From: an uncultured Collinsella sp.
GTDB lineage: Bacteria; Actinomycetota; Coriobacteriia; Coriobacteriales; Coriobacteriaceae
Reading direction: 5' to 3'
Assembly (NCBI GenBank): GCA_959601045.1
Contig: CAUGNZ010000020.1
Location: 1 to 41,437 of the forward strand
DNA length: 41,437 nt
Shown here: positions 26,101 through 33,939 of the stretch, piece by piece
Position numbering within the stretch: position 1 is the first letter of the stretch
How the letters are laid out: the number at the start of each line of letters is the position of its first letter
Program-made: the position numbers and the translations under genes
Notes under the pieces: model-generated
Seen by the model: the letters and a program-made list of their open reading frames with translations, nothing else
What the model was told of the DNA's origin: nothing
Databases searched by the model: none

Positions 26101-26415
26101 TACGCCTTCGCCGCCGGTGCGGCCCTGCGGTGCGCCCAGGCGAACTTCGGGCTGGCCCTCGATATTGCAGATAAAGCTGTACCAGATAAGACAGGGCTCG
26201 GTACACTCAAGCTCTACGGAAAATATGCCGTCGCCTTCGTGCGTCATGGGATACCGAGACTCGCCGATCTCATCGACCCAAGTGCGCAGGGTGAGCGTTG
26301 CCTGGTTGGGGTCGGCATCCTCCAAGATCACCGAGAGCGAAACGGAAGTGCCAGTGGTCACAGCACCAAACGGAGTGCGAAACTGCGGTAGGCGGCTGTT
26401 GTGTATCAATCTCAT
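23119..26415 (-). CDS. GH13-GH77 fusion: alpha-glucan hydrolase joined to 4-alpha-glucanotransferase
   Basis: This 1098-residue chain holds two glucan-active enzymes. Residues about 1-125 form a beta-sandwich like the N-terminal domain of neopullulanase-type enzymes. A GH13 barrel follows, starting at MVYQIFPDRY, with DGVFNHTGDDS, nucleophile Asp near 350 in WRLDVADEL, acid/base Glu near 380 in LGEVWED, and the third Asp near 452 in LSSHDRPR. From about residue 640 a GH77 (MalQ) domain starts at HGAGVVCHITSVPTDDG. Its triad is in VRLDHFLGF (Asp near 908), IAEDLGYL (Glu near 953) and STHDTSTLAGW (Asp near 1002). Both active sites look intact. No signal peptide is present, so it should act in the cytoplasm on glycogen-derived or imported maltodextrins. 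The ATG has only a weak ribosome site (GGAC). Exact linkage specificity is not readable. Confidence 0.9.
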   Translation of the reverse strand: MRLIHNSRLPQFRTPFGAVTTGTSVSLSVILEDADPNQATLTLRTWVDEIGESRYPMTHEGDGIFSVELECTEPCLIWYSFICNIEGQPEVRLGAPQGRTGGEGVTYDYAEVPSFQVTVYKHREVRPEWYERGMVYQIFPDRYARDEHWRERTLAEVEKPRNGIQRRMVEDWNEPPVYERADDGSIKTWDFYGGSLKGIQNDLPRIAELGFTAIYLNPIFEAASNHRYDTADYTKIDPILGTEQDFTELCEAAEKLGISIILDGVFNHTGDDSIYFNRYGNYPGVGAWQSEDSPWRDAFYFHEDGSYDCWWGVGNMPAINESSELVRERLLGKDGVIRKWLRAGAHGWRLDVADELSDDFLTEIKKAVLAEKPDALLLGEVWEDASNKISYGHLRRYLQGSELDSAMDYPFRDMVIGFLMGYKNAYQAAEDIETLRENYPREALSCALNLLSSHDRPRIISVLGGGPDESQLPECERSKWRLDENSMGLAKSRFWLATLMQMTFPGVPSIYYGDEYGLEGLTDPGNRRTLPTKDQLHDFDTLAIVKNASAVRRALPFMIDGEIKAFALNDEVLAYTRTGKDGEAATVIINRSLRNSHRVTIPALGECASDVISGHECEIHNGTVTLDLYPLSSSIIYHHAEQRLQEPLDHGAGVVCHITSVPTDDGKPGTIGAPTRRFIDHLSAMGMRYWQVLPVNPTDFFRSPYAGPSAFAGNIDLLPESHEELAADFETWKARGGEDADPLYTAFKHRNADWLEKYCVYMAVKKYFEGESRHDWPADVARYNEHLIDDKRFHDESELQAYMQYRFDLAWCELMNYAHKKGIEVIGDIPMYVSDDSADAWSEPENFWLSDTGKAIEISGAPPDNFAPEGQVWGNPTFRWDRMKQNGYSWWMDRLRRAFSLYDRVRLDHFLGFHSYFSIPAGKACAEGRWLAGPGKDLFQTAYDELGPLNFIAEDLGYLTPGVRAMASTCGFPGMDVLEFSDYDVRCGVHPTPGKILYTSTHDTSTLAGWCTRSFAGGDEPSGVEVAAKLMSDALTSDAPLVMMPLQDVLGLGDDARMNVPGVATGNWTWQADEADVAAAEGKTAQLLRNTHRFWGEA

Positions 26416-26476
26416 AGTACGGTCCAGTTCAATAGAATCATGGTCTGCGGGCCATGGGTTTTACGCACAGGATGTA

Positions 26477-26522
26477 AGTATATCTGTTGTACACAGGCTG
26501 TATAAACAACATCCGTTTACCA
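26477..26522 (-). promoter_or_regulatory. Candidate promoter and operator of the GH13-GH77 gene
   Basis: On the - strand TATACT (26477-26482) lies about 60 bases before the start. Immediately upstream is an imperfect inverted repeat with GTTGT/ACAAC ends (26486-26510). Next to it a TGGTAAAC half-site (26515-26522) matches the palindrome arms upstream of glgB. No good -35 is seen, so a regulated promoter is possible. Confidence 0.35.
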
Positions 26523-26570
26523 TCGGCGAACGGTTGTCCTAGAAAATCGTTTTATCAACTCTCTACAGAG

Positions 26571-26597
26571 AAGGGGCGCCCAGTTGGAGCGCCCCTT
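26571..26597 (-). terminator. Hairpin downstream of glgA
   Basis: A 9-bp stem AAGGGGCGC/GCGCCCCTT with a nine-base loop, starting 35 bases after the glgA stop. The - strand sequence after it (CTCTGTAG) is not a real U-tract, so termination is inferred mainly from position. Confidence 0.5.
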
Positions 26598-26631
26598 GCT
26601 TAGGGTTTGATGAGGTTTTGGATCGTCTGGA

Positions 26632-28938
26632 TTATCGGCGCTTGCGGGTGGCCGTTGCCTTGCGGACGGAGGTCTTCTTGGTCGGAGCCTTTTCCTCGGT
26701 CGAAGCGGCGGGGGAGACCGGGGCCTTCTTGGCGGGCTCGGCCTTAGGCTCGGCCTTTGCCGTAGCCTTCGGAGCGGTCTTGACCTCAGCGGTCCTTGGT
26801 GCCGGCTCGGACTTTACTGCAGGCTTGGCCTCGGCCATGGGAGCAGCAGCCTTGGTCGTGGACTTCTTGGCCGTCGTCGTTGCGCGCTTGCGCGTGGTGG
26901 TCTTGGCGGTCGGCTTGGCCTCGACAGCCGCTTCGGCCTTGGGCTCGGCGGCTGCCTCCTCGACCTTGACAGCGGGCTTTGCGGCAGCCTTCGGAGCGGC
27001 CTTTGTCGCAGCGGTCTTGGTCGTCGACTTCGTTGCCGCGGTCTTCTTGGTGGCTGTGGTCTTGGTCGTGGTCGTCTTCTTGGCAGCGGTCTTTGCCGGA
27101 GCCTTGGCGGCCGGCTTGGCCTCAGCGACCTCGGCCTTTACCTCGGGAGCAGCCTCGGCCTCGGCGGCCTTCTTGGCAGCGGCGGTCGTGCGCTTGCGCG
27201 TGGTCGTTCCCTTGGCAGCCGCCGTTTTAGTCGCGGCAGCCTTGGTCGTCGTAGCCTTCTTGGCGGTCGTCTTACGGGCCGTGGTCTTCTTAGCTGCGGG
27301 CTTTGCAGCGGGCTTGACCTCGGCCTCTGCCTCAGGAGCAACCTCAGCCTTCACCTCAGGCTCGGCCTTTGCGGGTTCAGCCTCAACCGGCTTCTCCTCG
27401 GCCTTGGGCTCCTCAGCGGCCACCGGCTCAGCAACAGCCTCAGGTTCGACGACAACAGCCGCCGGCCTCTCAATCTCCGGATGCATAAAGAAGTACAGGT
27501 CCAGATACTTGTCGGCCGAGCGCGTCCAGCTAAAGTCCTGGCTCATGGCCTGCGTGACCAGCTGGTTCCAGGCATCGCGGTTGTCCCAGAACAGGCGTGC
27601 CGCACGGAACACGGCGTCGCCCATCTCGTCGCCGTTAAAGTTGCTAAACGAGAAGCCCGTGCCCTCGCCGGTAAACTCGTTATACGGAATCACAGTGTCC
27701 TTCAGACCACCGGTCTCGCGCACGATAGGCAGGGTGCCGTAGCGCATGGCAATGATCTGCGACAGGCCGCAGGGCTCAAACTTCGAAGGCATCAGGAACA
27801 TGTCGGCGGCAGCATACATGCGCTGCGACAGCGCCGGATCGAACTCGATGCGTGCGGCCATGGTGCCGGGGTACTTGTCCTGGAAGTAGCGCAGGCTGTC
27901 CTCGTAGTCGCGGTCGCCGGTGCCCAGCACCGCCACCTGCACGCCTCCGGCCAAAATGCGGTCGAGCGCGTATATGACCAGATCCAAGCCCTTCTGGCGC
28001 GTCAGGCGCGTGACCATCACCATAAGCGGGCGGTCGTCGCGTACCTCGAGCCCTAGCTCTTCCTGCAGCTTGGCCTTGCACACGGCCTTGCCGGAACGGT
28101 CCTCCACGGTGTAGTTGGCGGCAATGCGCTTGTCGGTCGCCGGGTCAAAGCCTGCCACATCAATGCCGTTCAGGATACCCTGCAGCGCGTAGGAACGCTC
28201 GCGCAAAACGCCGTCCAAGCCCTCGCCAAATTCGGACGTCTGGATCTCGTTGGCATAGGTGGGGCTCACCGTGGTGATGGCGTCGGCATAGCGCAGCGCG
28301 CCCAGCATATAGTTGACGCTGCATGCGTCGCAACGCAGCTGCGAGGCAGCAGCGGGAATATGCGCCACACCCAGGATGTCCTCCATCACGGTGTCGCTAA
28401 ACTGGCCCTGGAACGCCACGTTGTGGATCGAGAACACGGTCTTGACGCGGTCATACAGCGGCAGGCCCTGGTAGAACTCGCGCAAGAACACGGGCGCTAG
28501 TGCCGTCTGCCAGTCGTTGCAGTGCAGGATGTCGCACTCAAAGCCGGCCGGCAGGTGCTGCAGGCTCTCGGTGATGGCCTTGGAGAAGAACGCAAAGCGC
28601 TCGCCGTCGTCAAAGAAGCCGTACGGATAGTCGCGCGCAAAGTAGCGTTCGTTGTCGATGAACATATAAGTGACGCCGTCGTGCTCGAGCTTCTCGAGCC
28701 CGCAGTACTCGTTGCGCCAGCCCAGGCTCACGTAAAAGTCGGAGAAGTGCTCCATCTGCGCCTTGTACTCGTCCTTGATGGTGGCGTACTTGGGCACCAT
28801 CACGATAACTTCGGCGCCGGCGCGCACAAGCGCCGCGGGCAGCGAGCCCGCCACGTCGCCCAGGCCACCGGTCTTCACAAACGGTGCGCACTCGGCCGAG
28901 GCAAACACGATCTGCATCTTTTTGCTGGTTTGTGCCAT
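26632..28938 (-). CDS. glgA: Glycogen synthase GlgA with long Lys/Ala/Thr-rich C-terminal tail
   Basis: ADP-glucose-dependent GT5 enzyme that elongates alpha-1,4-glucan chains. Residues about 1-485 are a normal synthase: the N-terminal FVKTGGLGDVAGSLP (ADP-glucose-binding Lys and Gly loop), LHCNDWQTAL, VFSIHNVAFQG, MVTRLTRQKGLDLV and FEPCGLSQIIAMRYGTLPIVRETGGLKDTV. The remaining roughly 280 residues are low complexity: an acidic Glu/Ala/Pro/Val block, then long Lys/Ala/Thr runs such as AAKKTTTTKTTATKKTAATK and a basic end TRKRR, like histone H1 or the tail of actinobacterial HU. Typical GlgA stops near residue 480, so the tail is an addition. Start ATG 28938 has GGGAG five bases upstream; ATG 28950 is four codons earlier without a site. 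Last synthesis gene of the operon. Confidence 0.93.
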   Translation of the reverse strand: MAQTSKKMQIVFASAECAPFVKTGGLGDVAGSLPAALVRAGAEVIVMVPKYATIKDEYKAQMEHFSDFYVSLGWRNEYCGLEKLEHDGVTYMFIDNERYFARDYPYGFFDDGERFAFFSKAITESLQHLPAGFECDILHCNDWQTALAPVFLREFYQGLPLYDRVKTVFSIHNVAFQGQFSDTVMEDILGVAHIPAAASQLRCDACSVNYMLGALRYADAITTVSPTYANEIQTSEFGEGLDGVLRERSYALQGILNGIDVAGFDPATDKRIAANYTVEDRSGKAVCKAKLQEELGLEVRDDRPLMVMVTRLTRQKGLDLVIYALDRILAGGVQVAVLGTGDRDYEDSLRYFQDKYPGTMAARIEFDPALSQRMYAAADMFLMPSKFEPCGLSQIIAMRYGTLPIVRETGGLKDTVIPYNEFTGEGTGFSFSNFNGDEMGDAVFRAARLFWDNRDAWNQLVTQAMSQDFSWTRSADKYLDLYFFMHPEIERPAAVVVEPEAVAEPVAAEEPKAEEKPVEAEPAKAEPEVKAEVAPEAEAEVKPAAKPAAKKTTARKTTAKKATTTKAAATKTAAAKGTTTRKRTTAAAKKAAEAEAAPEVKAEVAEAKPAAKAPAKTAAKKTTTTKTTATKKTAATKSTTKTAATKAAPKAAAKPAVKVEEAAAEPKAEAAVEAKPTAKTTTRKRATTTAKKSTTKAAAPMAEAKPAVKSEPAPRTAEVKTAPKATAKAEPKAEPAKKAPVSPAASTEEKAPTKKTSVRKATATRKRR

Positions 28939-28962
28939 ATTGTCTCCCATGTTGCAATTCGA

Positions 28963-28996
28963 GAATAGCCGCCTGGCGCTAACCGGGCGGCTATTC
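28963..28996 (-). promoter_or_regulatory. Strong intercistronic hairpin between glgD and glgA
   Basis: A stem of 14 pairs (GAATAGCCGCC core, one G-U) with a six-base loop, located between the glgD stop and the glgA start. No U-tract follows, so it is more likely an mRNA-stability or attenuation element than a full terminator. Confidence 0.5.
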
Positions 28997-29028
28997 TACA
29001 TGTTACGAGCGATGTTGCGGTGCCAACG

Positions 29029-30156
29029 TTAACGTACGATGGTGGTGTCGGAAGTTAACGGAGCCTTGCCCAGCACCAGGATGTTCTCGGGCGTGCCGCG
29101 AAGCTCGGTGTTGGTGGGAACCACGTTGTTCTTGTCCAGGATGGCGTTCTCGACGCGTGCGCCGCTCTTGATGATGCAGCTCTGGTTAATGATCGAGTTG
29201 GTCACCGAGGCGCCTTCCTCAACCACGACGCCGCGCGACAAGATCGAGTTGCGCACGGTGCCCTTGATGATGCAGCCGGCCGAAATGATCGAGTTGCAGG
29301 CGTGGCTGCCGGTCGCATAGCGCGAAGGCGGCACGTCGTGAGCCTTGGTCAGGATCGGGCGCTCGGGATCGAAGAGCTGGTCGGCCACGGTCTGGTCGAG
29401 CAGGTCCATGCTGCGGCGATACAGCGATTTCTCGCTAAATACGCCCACGACCTCGCCCTTGTACTCGTAGCTGCACACGTCGATGTTGCCAAAGTCGCCC
29501 TGGAGTGCCTCGAGCAGGTCCAGATAGTCGGCGGCCTGGTAGTGGTCGATGATCTCGAGCAGCGTCTCGCGGTTGACGATGCAGCAGTCCATAGACGCGT
29601 TGTCGCCGTACACGACGCCGGCGCTCACGCCCGTCAGGCGGCCGTTCTCGTTAATCTCGAGCTTGGTCTCGTCATCGACGTTGCGCGTGGCCTTGCAGTA
29701 CACCACGGTCATCTGGGCACCGGAGTTCTCGTGCGCCTCGATGATGGTGTTGAGGTCCATGTTAAAGATGATGTTGGTGCCCATCATCACGACATAGGGC
29801 TTCTCCGAGCGCTGGAACAGCGTCTTGTTGGAGATGATGTCGCGCAGCAGGAAGCGCATGCCGCCCTTGGTGGTGCCATACGCGTTGCCGGGCACCATGA
29901 ACAGGCCGCCCTTCTTGCGGTCCAGGCCCCAGTCCTTGCCAGAGCCCACGTGGTCGATCAGCGAGCGGTAGTTGCCCGGCATGACGACGCCGACGGTCTT
30001 AATGCCGGCATTCATCATGTTGGACAGCGGGAAGTCGATCAGGCGGTAGCGGCCCAAAAACGGAACGGACGCGATGGGGCGGTCCTTGAGCAGGACACTG
30101 CCGTAGGACGAAGAGTAGTTAGCGGTGATATAACCGATGGCCTTGCGATTGATCAT
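29029..30156 (-). CDS. glgD: Glucose-1-phosphate adenylyltransferase subunit GlgD
   Basis: Non-catalytic or regulatory partner of GlgC in two-subunit ADP-glucose pyrophosphorylases. The 375-residue protein starts MINRKAIGYITANYSSSYGS, where the catalytic GGxGxRL loop of GlgC is replaced, as is usual in GlgD. It keeps PFLGRYRLIDFPLSNMMNAGI and the C-terminal left-handed beta-helix (repeats such as GASVTNSIINQSCIIKSGA). Start ATG 30156 is chosen because AGGGGGA lies just upstream and homology begins there. The glgC stop is only four bases away, so the two subunits are co-translated, fitting a heteromeric enzyme. It ends in a short Ser/Thr segment without the Lys-rich tail seen in GlgA and GlgB. 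Confidence 0.92.
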   Translation of the reverse strand: MINRKAIGYITANYSSSYGSVLLKDRPIASVPFLGRYRLIDFPLSNMMNAGIKTVGVVMPGNYRSLIDHVGSGKDWGLDRKKGGLFMVPGNAYGTTKGGMRFLLRDIISNKTLFQRSEKPYVVMMGTNIIFNMDLNTIIEAHENSGAQMTVVYCKATRNVDDETKLEINENGRLTGVSAGVVYGDNASMDCCIVNRETLLEIIDHYQAADYLDLLEALQGDFGNIDVCSYEYKGEVVGVFSEKSLYRRSMDLLDQTVADQLFDPERPILTKAHDVPPSRYATGSHACNSIISAGCIIKGTVRNSILSRGVVVEEGASVTNSIINQSCIIKSGARVENAILDKNNVVPTNTELRGTPENILVLGKAPLTSDTTIVR

Positions 30157-30160
30157 CGGA

Positions 30161-31309
30161 TCATTCCCCCTTCCCGATAACGACGTCATTTCCAACGACG
30201 GCCGTATCCTTGGTGGTATCGACAGAGCCGAGCTTCACGCCCTCTTCGACCGTGGAGTTCTCGCCCAAAATAGCGCGGCAGATGTGCGCGCCGCTCTTAA
30301 CGTGCGCACCCGGCAGCAGCACGGAGTCCTCGACCACGGCGCGCTCCTCGATGATGACATCGGTCGAAAGGATCGAGTGGCGAGCGGTGCCGTAGATCTT
30401 GCAGCCATTGGAGACCAGGCAGTCGTCTAGGCGGCCGTCCGGGCCAATGTAGTGCGGCGGACGCGTGGTGATGTTGGACATGATGGGGAAGTTCTTGTCG
30501 AACAAATCGAACTCGGGGTTGTTGCCCAGCAGGTCCATCGAGGTCTCATGGAAGCTGGCGATGGTGCCGACGTCCTTCCAGAAGCCGTGGAACTCATAGC
30601 TGTACAGGCGCTTGTTCTCACCGAGCAGCATGGGGATGATGTCCTTGCCAAAGTCGTGGCTCGAGCGCTGGTCCAGAGCGTCCTCCTCGAGCGCCTCGAT
30701 CAGCACGTCGGCCGAGAAGATGTAGATGCCCATGGACGCGAGGTTCGAATCGGGCTTCTCGGGCTTCTCGGTGAACTTGGTGATGCGGCCGTCTTCGGGG
30801 TCGGTGGTCAGGATGCCAAAGCGGCTGGCCTCCTCCCACGGCACGGGCATAACGCTCACCGTGAGGTCGGCGTTGTTCTCAATGTGCGTCTTGAGCATCT
30901 TGCGGTAGTCCATGCGATACAGGTGATCGCCCGAAAGAATCAGGACGTACTTGGGGTCGTTGGCCTTGATGTAGTCCAGGTTCTGCGTAATGGCGTCGGC
31001 CGTGCCCGCATACCAGGCGCCGCCGGTCTGCGTCTCGTACGGCGGCAGGATCGACACGCCGCCGTCGCGGCTGTCCAGATCCCACGCCTCGCCGGAGCCC
31101 ACGTAGGCATGCAGCAGGTAGGGACGGTACTGCGTCAGAACGCCCACCGTGTCGATGCCCGAGTTGGAGCAGTTGGACAGCGAAAAGTCGATAATGCGGA
31201 ACTTGCCACCAAAGCTAACCGCCGGCTTGGCGATCTTTTGGGTGAGTGCCCCCAATCGGCTGCCCTGTCCTCCTGCGAGGAGCATCGCGATGCATTCTTT
31301 CTTACTCAT
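30161..31309 (-). CDS. glgC: Glucose-1-phosphate adenylyltransferase catalytic subunit GlgC
   Basis: Makes ADP-glucose from glucose-1-phosphate and ATP, the committed step of glycogen synthesis. The 382-residue chain begins with the nucleotidyl-transfer loop AMLLAGGQGSRLGALT and AKPAVSFGGKFRIIDFSLSNC. It then has YAGTADAITQNLDYI, LILSGDHLYRMDYRKML with the metal-binding Asp, and FTEKPEKP with the sugar-phosphate Lys. The C-terminal beta-helix is present (ILSTDVIIEERAVVEDSVLLPGA). AAGGAG precedes the ATG. A gap of about 105 bases with a GACGGGCG hairpin separates it from glgP upstream; glgD follows after four bases. Confidence 0.95.
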   Translation of the reverse strand: MSKKECIAMLLAGGQGSRLGALTQKIAKPAVSFGGKFRIIDFSLSNCSNSGIDTVGVLTQYRPYLLHAYVGSGEAWDLDSRDGGVSILPPYETQTGGAWYAGTADAITQNLDYIKANDPKYVLILSGDHLYRMDYRKMLKTHIENNADLTVSVMPVPWEEASRFGILTTDPEDGRITKFTEKPEKPDSNLASMGIYIFSADVLIEALEEDALDQRSSHDFGKDIIPMLLGENKRLYSYEFHGFWKDVGTIASFHETSMDLLGNNPEFDLFDKNFPIMSNITTRPPHYIGPDGRLDDCLVSNGCKIYGTARHSILSTDVIIEERAVVEDSVLLPGAHVKSGAHICRAILGENSTVEEGVKLGSVDTTKDTAVVGNDVVIGKGE

Positions 31310-31349
31310 CGATTTCTCCTTCTGTCATCGATGTTCCTAACCCATTAGC

Positions 31350-31378
31350 GACGGGCGCGGCGCTCTGTCACGCCCGTC
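31350..31378 (-). promoter_or_regulatory. Hairpin between glgP and glgC
   Basis: An 8-bp stem GACGGGCG/CGCCCGTC with a 13-base loop in the intercistronic gap. It is followed on the - strand by GCTAATGG, so it is not a standard terminator. A 12-base palindrome TGCCGTACGGCA lies just upstream at 31385-31396. Confidence 0.4.
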
Positions 31379-31414
31379 GAGTAATGCCGTACGGCAAAGG
31401 GAGCTCGCGCGCCT

Positions 31415-33841
31415 TTACGCGTGCCAGATCTCGTCGCGGTACTCGCGAATGGTGCGGTCGCTCGAGAACCAGCCCGAGGAGGCGGTGTTGAGCAGGGCCT
31501 TGCGGTTCCAGGTCTCCTGGTCGCCGTAGCTGTTCGTGAGCTTCTCCCATGCATCAACGTAGCTGCGGAAGTCAGCCATGACCAGGTCGGGGTCGTTGTT
31601 GTTCATGAGCTCGTTGTAGATGCTCTCGAAGTTGCCCGAAAGACCCGCAAACGTGTTGTCCTTGAGCTCGTCCATCACGCGGCCCAGACGCTCGCGATCG
31701 TTGTTGAGGGTGTCCCACGCAAAGTAGCTATTCGACGCCCAGAGCTGCTCGACCTCGGGGGCGGTCAGGCCAAAGATGGCCTCGTTCTCGCGGCCGGCCA
31801 GGTCGGCGATCTCGATGTTGGCGCCGTCGAGGGTGCCCAGCGTAATGGCGCCGTTCATCATGAGCTTCATGTTGGACGTGCCCGAGGCCTCCTTGCCGGC
31901 CGTGGAGATCTGCTCCGAGATCTCGGCGGCGGGGTAGATGAGCTGGGCGTTGCTCACGCGGAAGTTGGGGATAAAGCAGACCTTCATGACCTCATTGACG
32001 CGGGCATCGTTGTTGATGACGTCGGCAACGGAGTTAATGAGGCGGATGGTCTCCTTGGCAAAGGTGTAGCTCGAGGCAGCCTTGCCACTAAAGATGAAGG
32101 TCGTCGGCGTCACGTGGAAGTTAGGATCGGCGATGCGGCGGTTGTAGATGTCCATCACCTTCATGATGTTCATGAGCTGGCGCTTATAGGCGTGGAAGCG
32201 CTTTACCTGGACATCGAAGACGGTGTTGGGGTCGATAACCAGACCGGTCTCGGCCTTGACGTAGGCGGCCAGGCGCTCCTTGTTAGCGCGCTTGGAGGCA
32301 CCCACGGCCTTCAGGAACTCGGTGTCGTCCTTAAACTCCTTGAGTTTCTCAAGCTCAAAGGCGTCTTTGAGCCAGCCATCGCCAATGGCCTCGGTCACGA
32401 GCTTGGCGTAGGTGGGGTTGGCCTCGGCAAAGAAGCGACGGTGCGAGATGCCGTTGGTCTTGTTGTTGAACTTCTCGGGAGTCAGGGCATAGAAGTCCTT
32501 GAGCACGATGTTCTTAATGATGTCGGAGTGGATCTTGGCCACGCCGTTGACACTGTGGCTGCAGATCACAGACAGGTTGGCCATGCGAATCTCGCCGTCC
32601 CACAGGATGGCGGTCTGGCGCAGACGCTCCTGCCAGCCCTCCTGCGTGGTGTCGAACGACTCGTGCCAACGACGGCTGATCTCGTCGATGATCTGGTACA
32701 CGCGGGGGAGGAGCTTGGAGAACGTGCCGATGGGCCACTTCTCCAGAGCCTCGGGCAGGATGGTGTGGTTGGTGTAGCTCACGACCTGCGTCACGATGTT
32801 CCAGGCGTCGTCCCACTCGAGCTTCTTCTCGTCGATGAGGATGCGCATGAGCTCGGGGCCGCACATGGCGGGGTGCGTGTCGTTGGTGTGGATGGCCACA
32901 AACTGCGGCAGCAGCTCCCAGTTCTCGCCGTGCTCCTTCTCAAAGGTGTCGAGCAGGCTGTAGATGCCGGCCGAGACAAACAGGTACTCCTGCTTCAGGC
33001 GCAGCAGACGGCCGTACTCGCCGGCGTCGTTGGGGTAGAGGATGGCGCTGATGGCCTCGGCTTCGGCGCGCTCAGCATCGGCCAGGGCGTAGTCGCCGCG
33101 GTTGAAGGCCTCCAGGTCAAAGTGCTCCTCGACCGGCTCGGCAGCCCAGACGCGCAGCTTGTTGACGGTCTCGCCGGCATAGCCCACGACGGGGATGTCA
33201 TAAGGGACGGCCAGGATATCCTGCGTGTCCACCGTGCGGTAAAACGTGCGGCCATCCTCCTCAAAGCCTTCGACGCGGCCGCCAAACTTGATGGTCACAG
33301 CCTTATCCTGACGACGGACCTCCCAGGGATAGCCGTGGGTAAGCCACTCGTCGGTGGCCTCGACCTGGCTGCCGTTGACGATCTCCTGCTTAAACAGGCC
33401 GTAGCGGTAGCGCATGCCGTTGCCGTAGCCGGCAATGCCCTCGGCTGCCATCGAATCCAGGAAGCATGCGGCCAGACGGCCCAGGCCACCGTTGCCCAGA
33501 GCCGGATCGGGCTCCTGGTTCTCGATGACGGACAGATCGAAGCCCATGTCGTCGAGCGCCTCGGCGACCATGTCGCGCACGCCAAAGTTGAGCAAGTAGT
33601 TGTCGAGCAGTCGGCCGATCAAAAACTCGATCGAGAAGTAGTACACACGCTTCTTGCCCTCGGCGGTCACACGGGCGTCGCTCTTGGTGGCAACGGTGCG
33701 CGCCTTCTCGGCCACGAGCTTGGCCAGGGCGTTGAAGCGGTCCAGGTCGCTCGCGGCCCCGACGCTCTTGCCGCTGATGCTCATGACGGCATCGCGATAG
33801 AGCTCGGTAAACTCCTGCTTGTTGTCGAAGATCTTATTCAT
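31415..33841 (-). CDS. glgP: Glycogen phosphorylase
   Basis: GT35 enzyme that releases glucose-1-phosphate from glycogen chain ends with PLP as cofactor. The 808-residue length is typical. Signatures include YFSIEFLIGRLLDNYLLNFG near residue 70, ALGNGGLGRLAACFLDSMA near 115, THPAMCGPELMRILID near 325, QVKRFHAYKRQLMNIM and the PLP-lysine motif EASGTSNMKLMMNGAITLGTLDGANIEI near residue 650. AAAGGAA precedes the ATG. It lies inside a synthesis operon (glgB, glgP, glgC, glgD, glgA), so degradation and synthesis are co-expressed, a common bacterial arrangement. No extra tail is present, unlike GlgA and GlgB. Confidence 0.96.
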   Translation of the reverse strand: MNKIFDNKQEFTELYRDAVMSISGKSVGAASDLDRFNALAKLVAEKARTVATKSDARVTAEGKKRVYYFSIEFLIGRLLDNYLLNFGVRDMVAEALDDMGFDLSVIENQEPDPALGNGGLGRLAACFLDSMAAEGIAGYGNGMRYRYGLFKQEIVNGSQVEATDEWLTHGYPWEVRRQDKAVTIKFGGRVEGFEEDGRTFYRTVDTQDILAVPYDIPVVGYAGETVNKLRVWAAEPVEEHFDLEAFNRGDYALADAERAEAEAISAILYPNDAGEYGRLLRLKQEYLFVSAGIYSLLDTFEKEHGENWELLPQFVAIHTNDTHPAMCGPELMRILIDEKKLEWDDAWNIVTQVVSYTNHTILPEALEKWPIGTFSKLLPRVYQIIDEISRRWHESFDTTQEGWQERLRQTAILWDGEIRMANLSVICSHSVNGVAKIHSDIIKNIVLKDFYALTPEKFNNKTNGISHRRFFAEANPTYAKLVTEAIGDGWLKDAFELEKLKEFKDDTEFLKAVGASKRANKERLAAYVKAETGLVIDPNTVFDVQVKRFHAYKRQLMNIMKVMDIYNRRIADPNFHVTPTTFIFSGKAASSYTFAKETIRLINSVADVINNDARVNEVMKVCFIPNFRVSNAQLIYPAAEISEQISTAGKEASGTSNMKLMMNGAITLGTLDGANIEIADLAGRENEAIFGLTAPEVEQLWASNSYFAWDTLNNDRERLGRVMDELKDNTFAGLSGNFESIYNELMNNNDPDLVMADFRSYVDAWEKLTNSYGDQETWNRKALLNTASSGWFSSDRTIREYRDEIWHA

Positions 33842-33915
33842 ACGTTCCTTTCCCCCGGGGATGTTTCTCCCGGAACGGTTATGACTTGTATCCTACGCCT
33901 CGTCGGGGCGGGTAA

Positions 33916-33939
33916 TTACAGCTGTAACGGTTTTGTTAC
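33916..33939. promoter_or_regulatory. TTACAGCTGTAA palindrome at the glgB-glgP junction
   Basis: A perfect 12-base palindrome at 33916-33927 overlaps a second inverted pair, GTAAC/GTTAC (33924-33939), that reaches into the glgB stop codon. It could be a regulator site for glgP or a small hairpin. No clear promoter was identified next to it. Confidence 0.3.
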
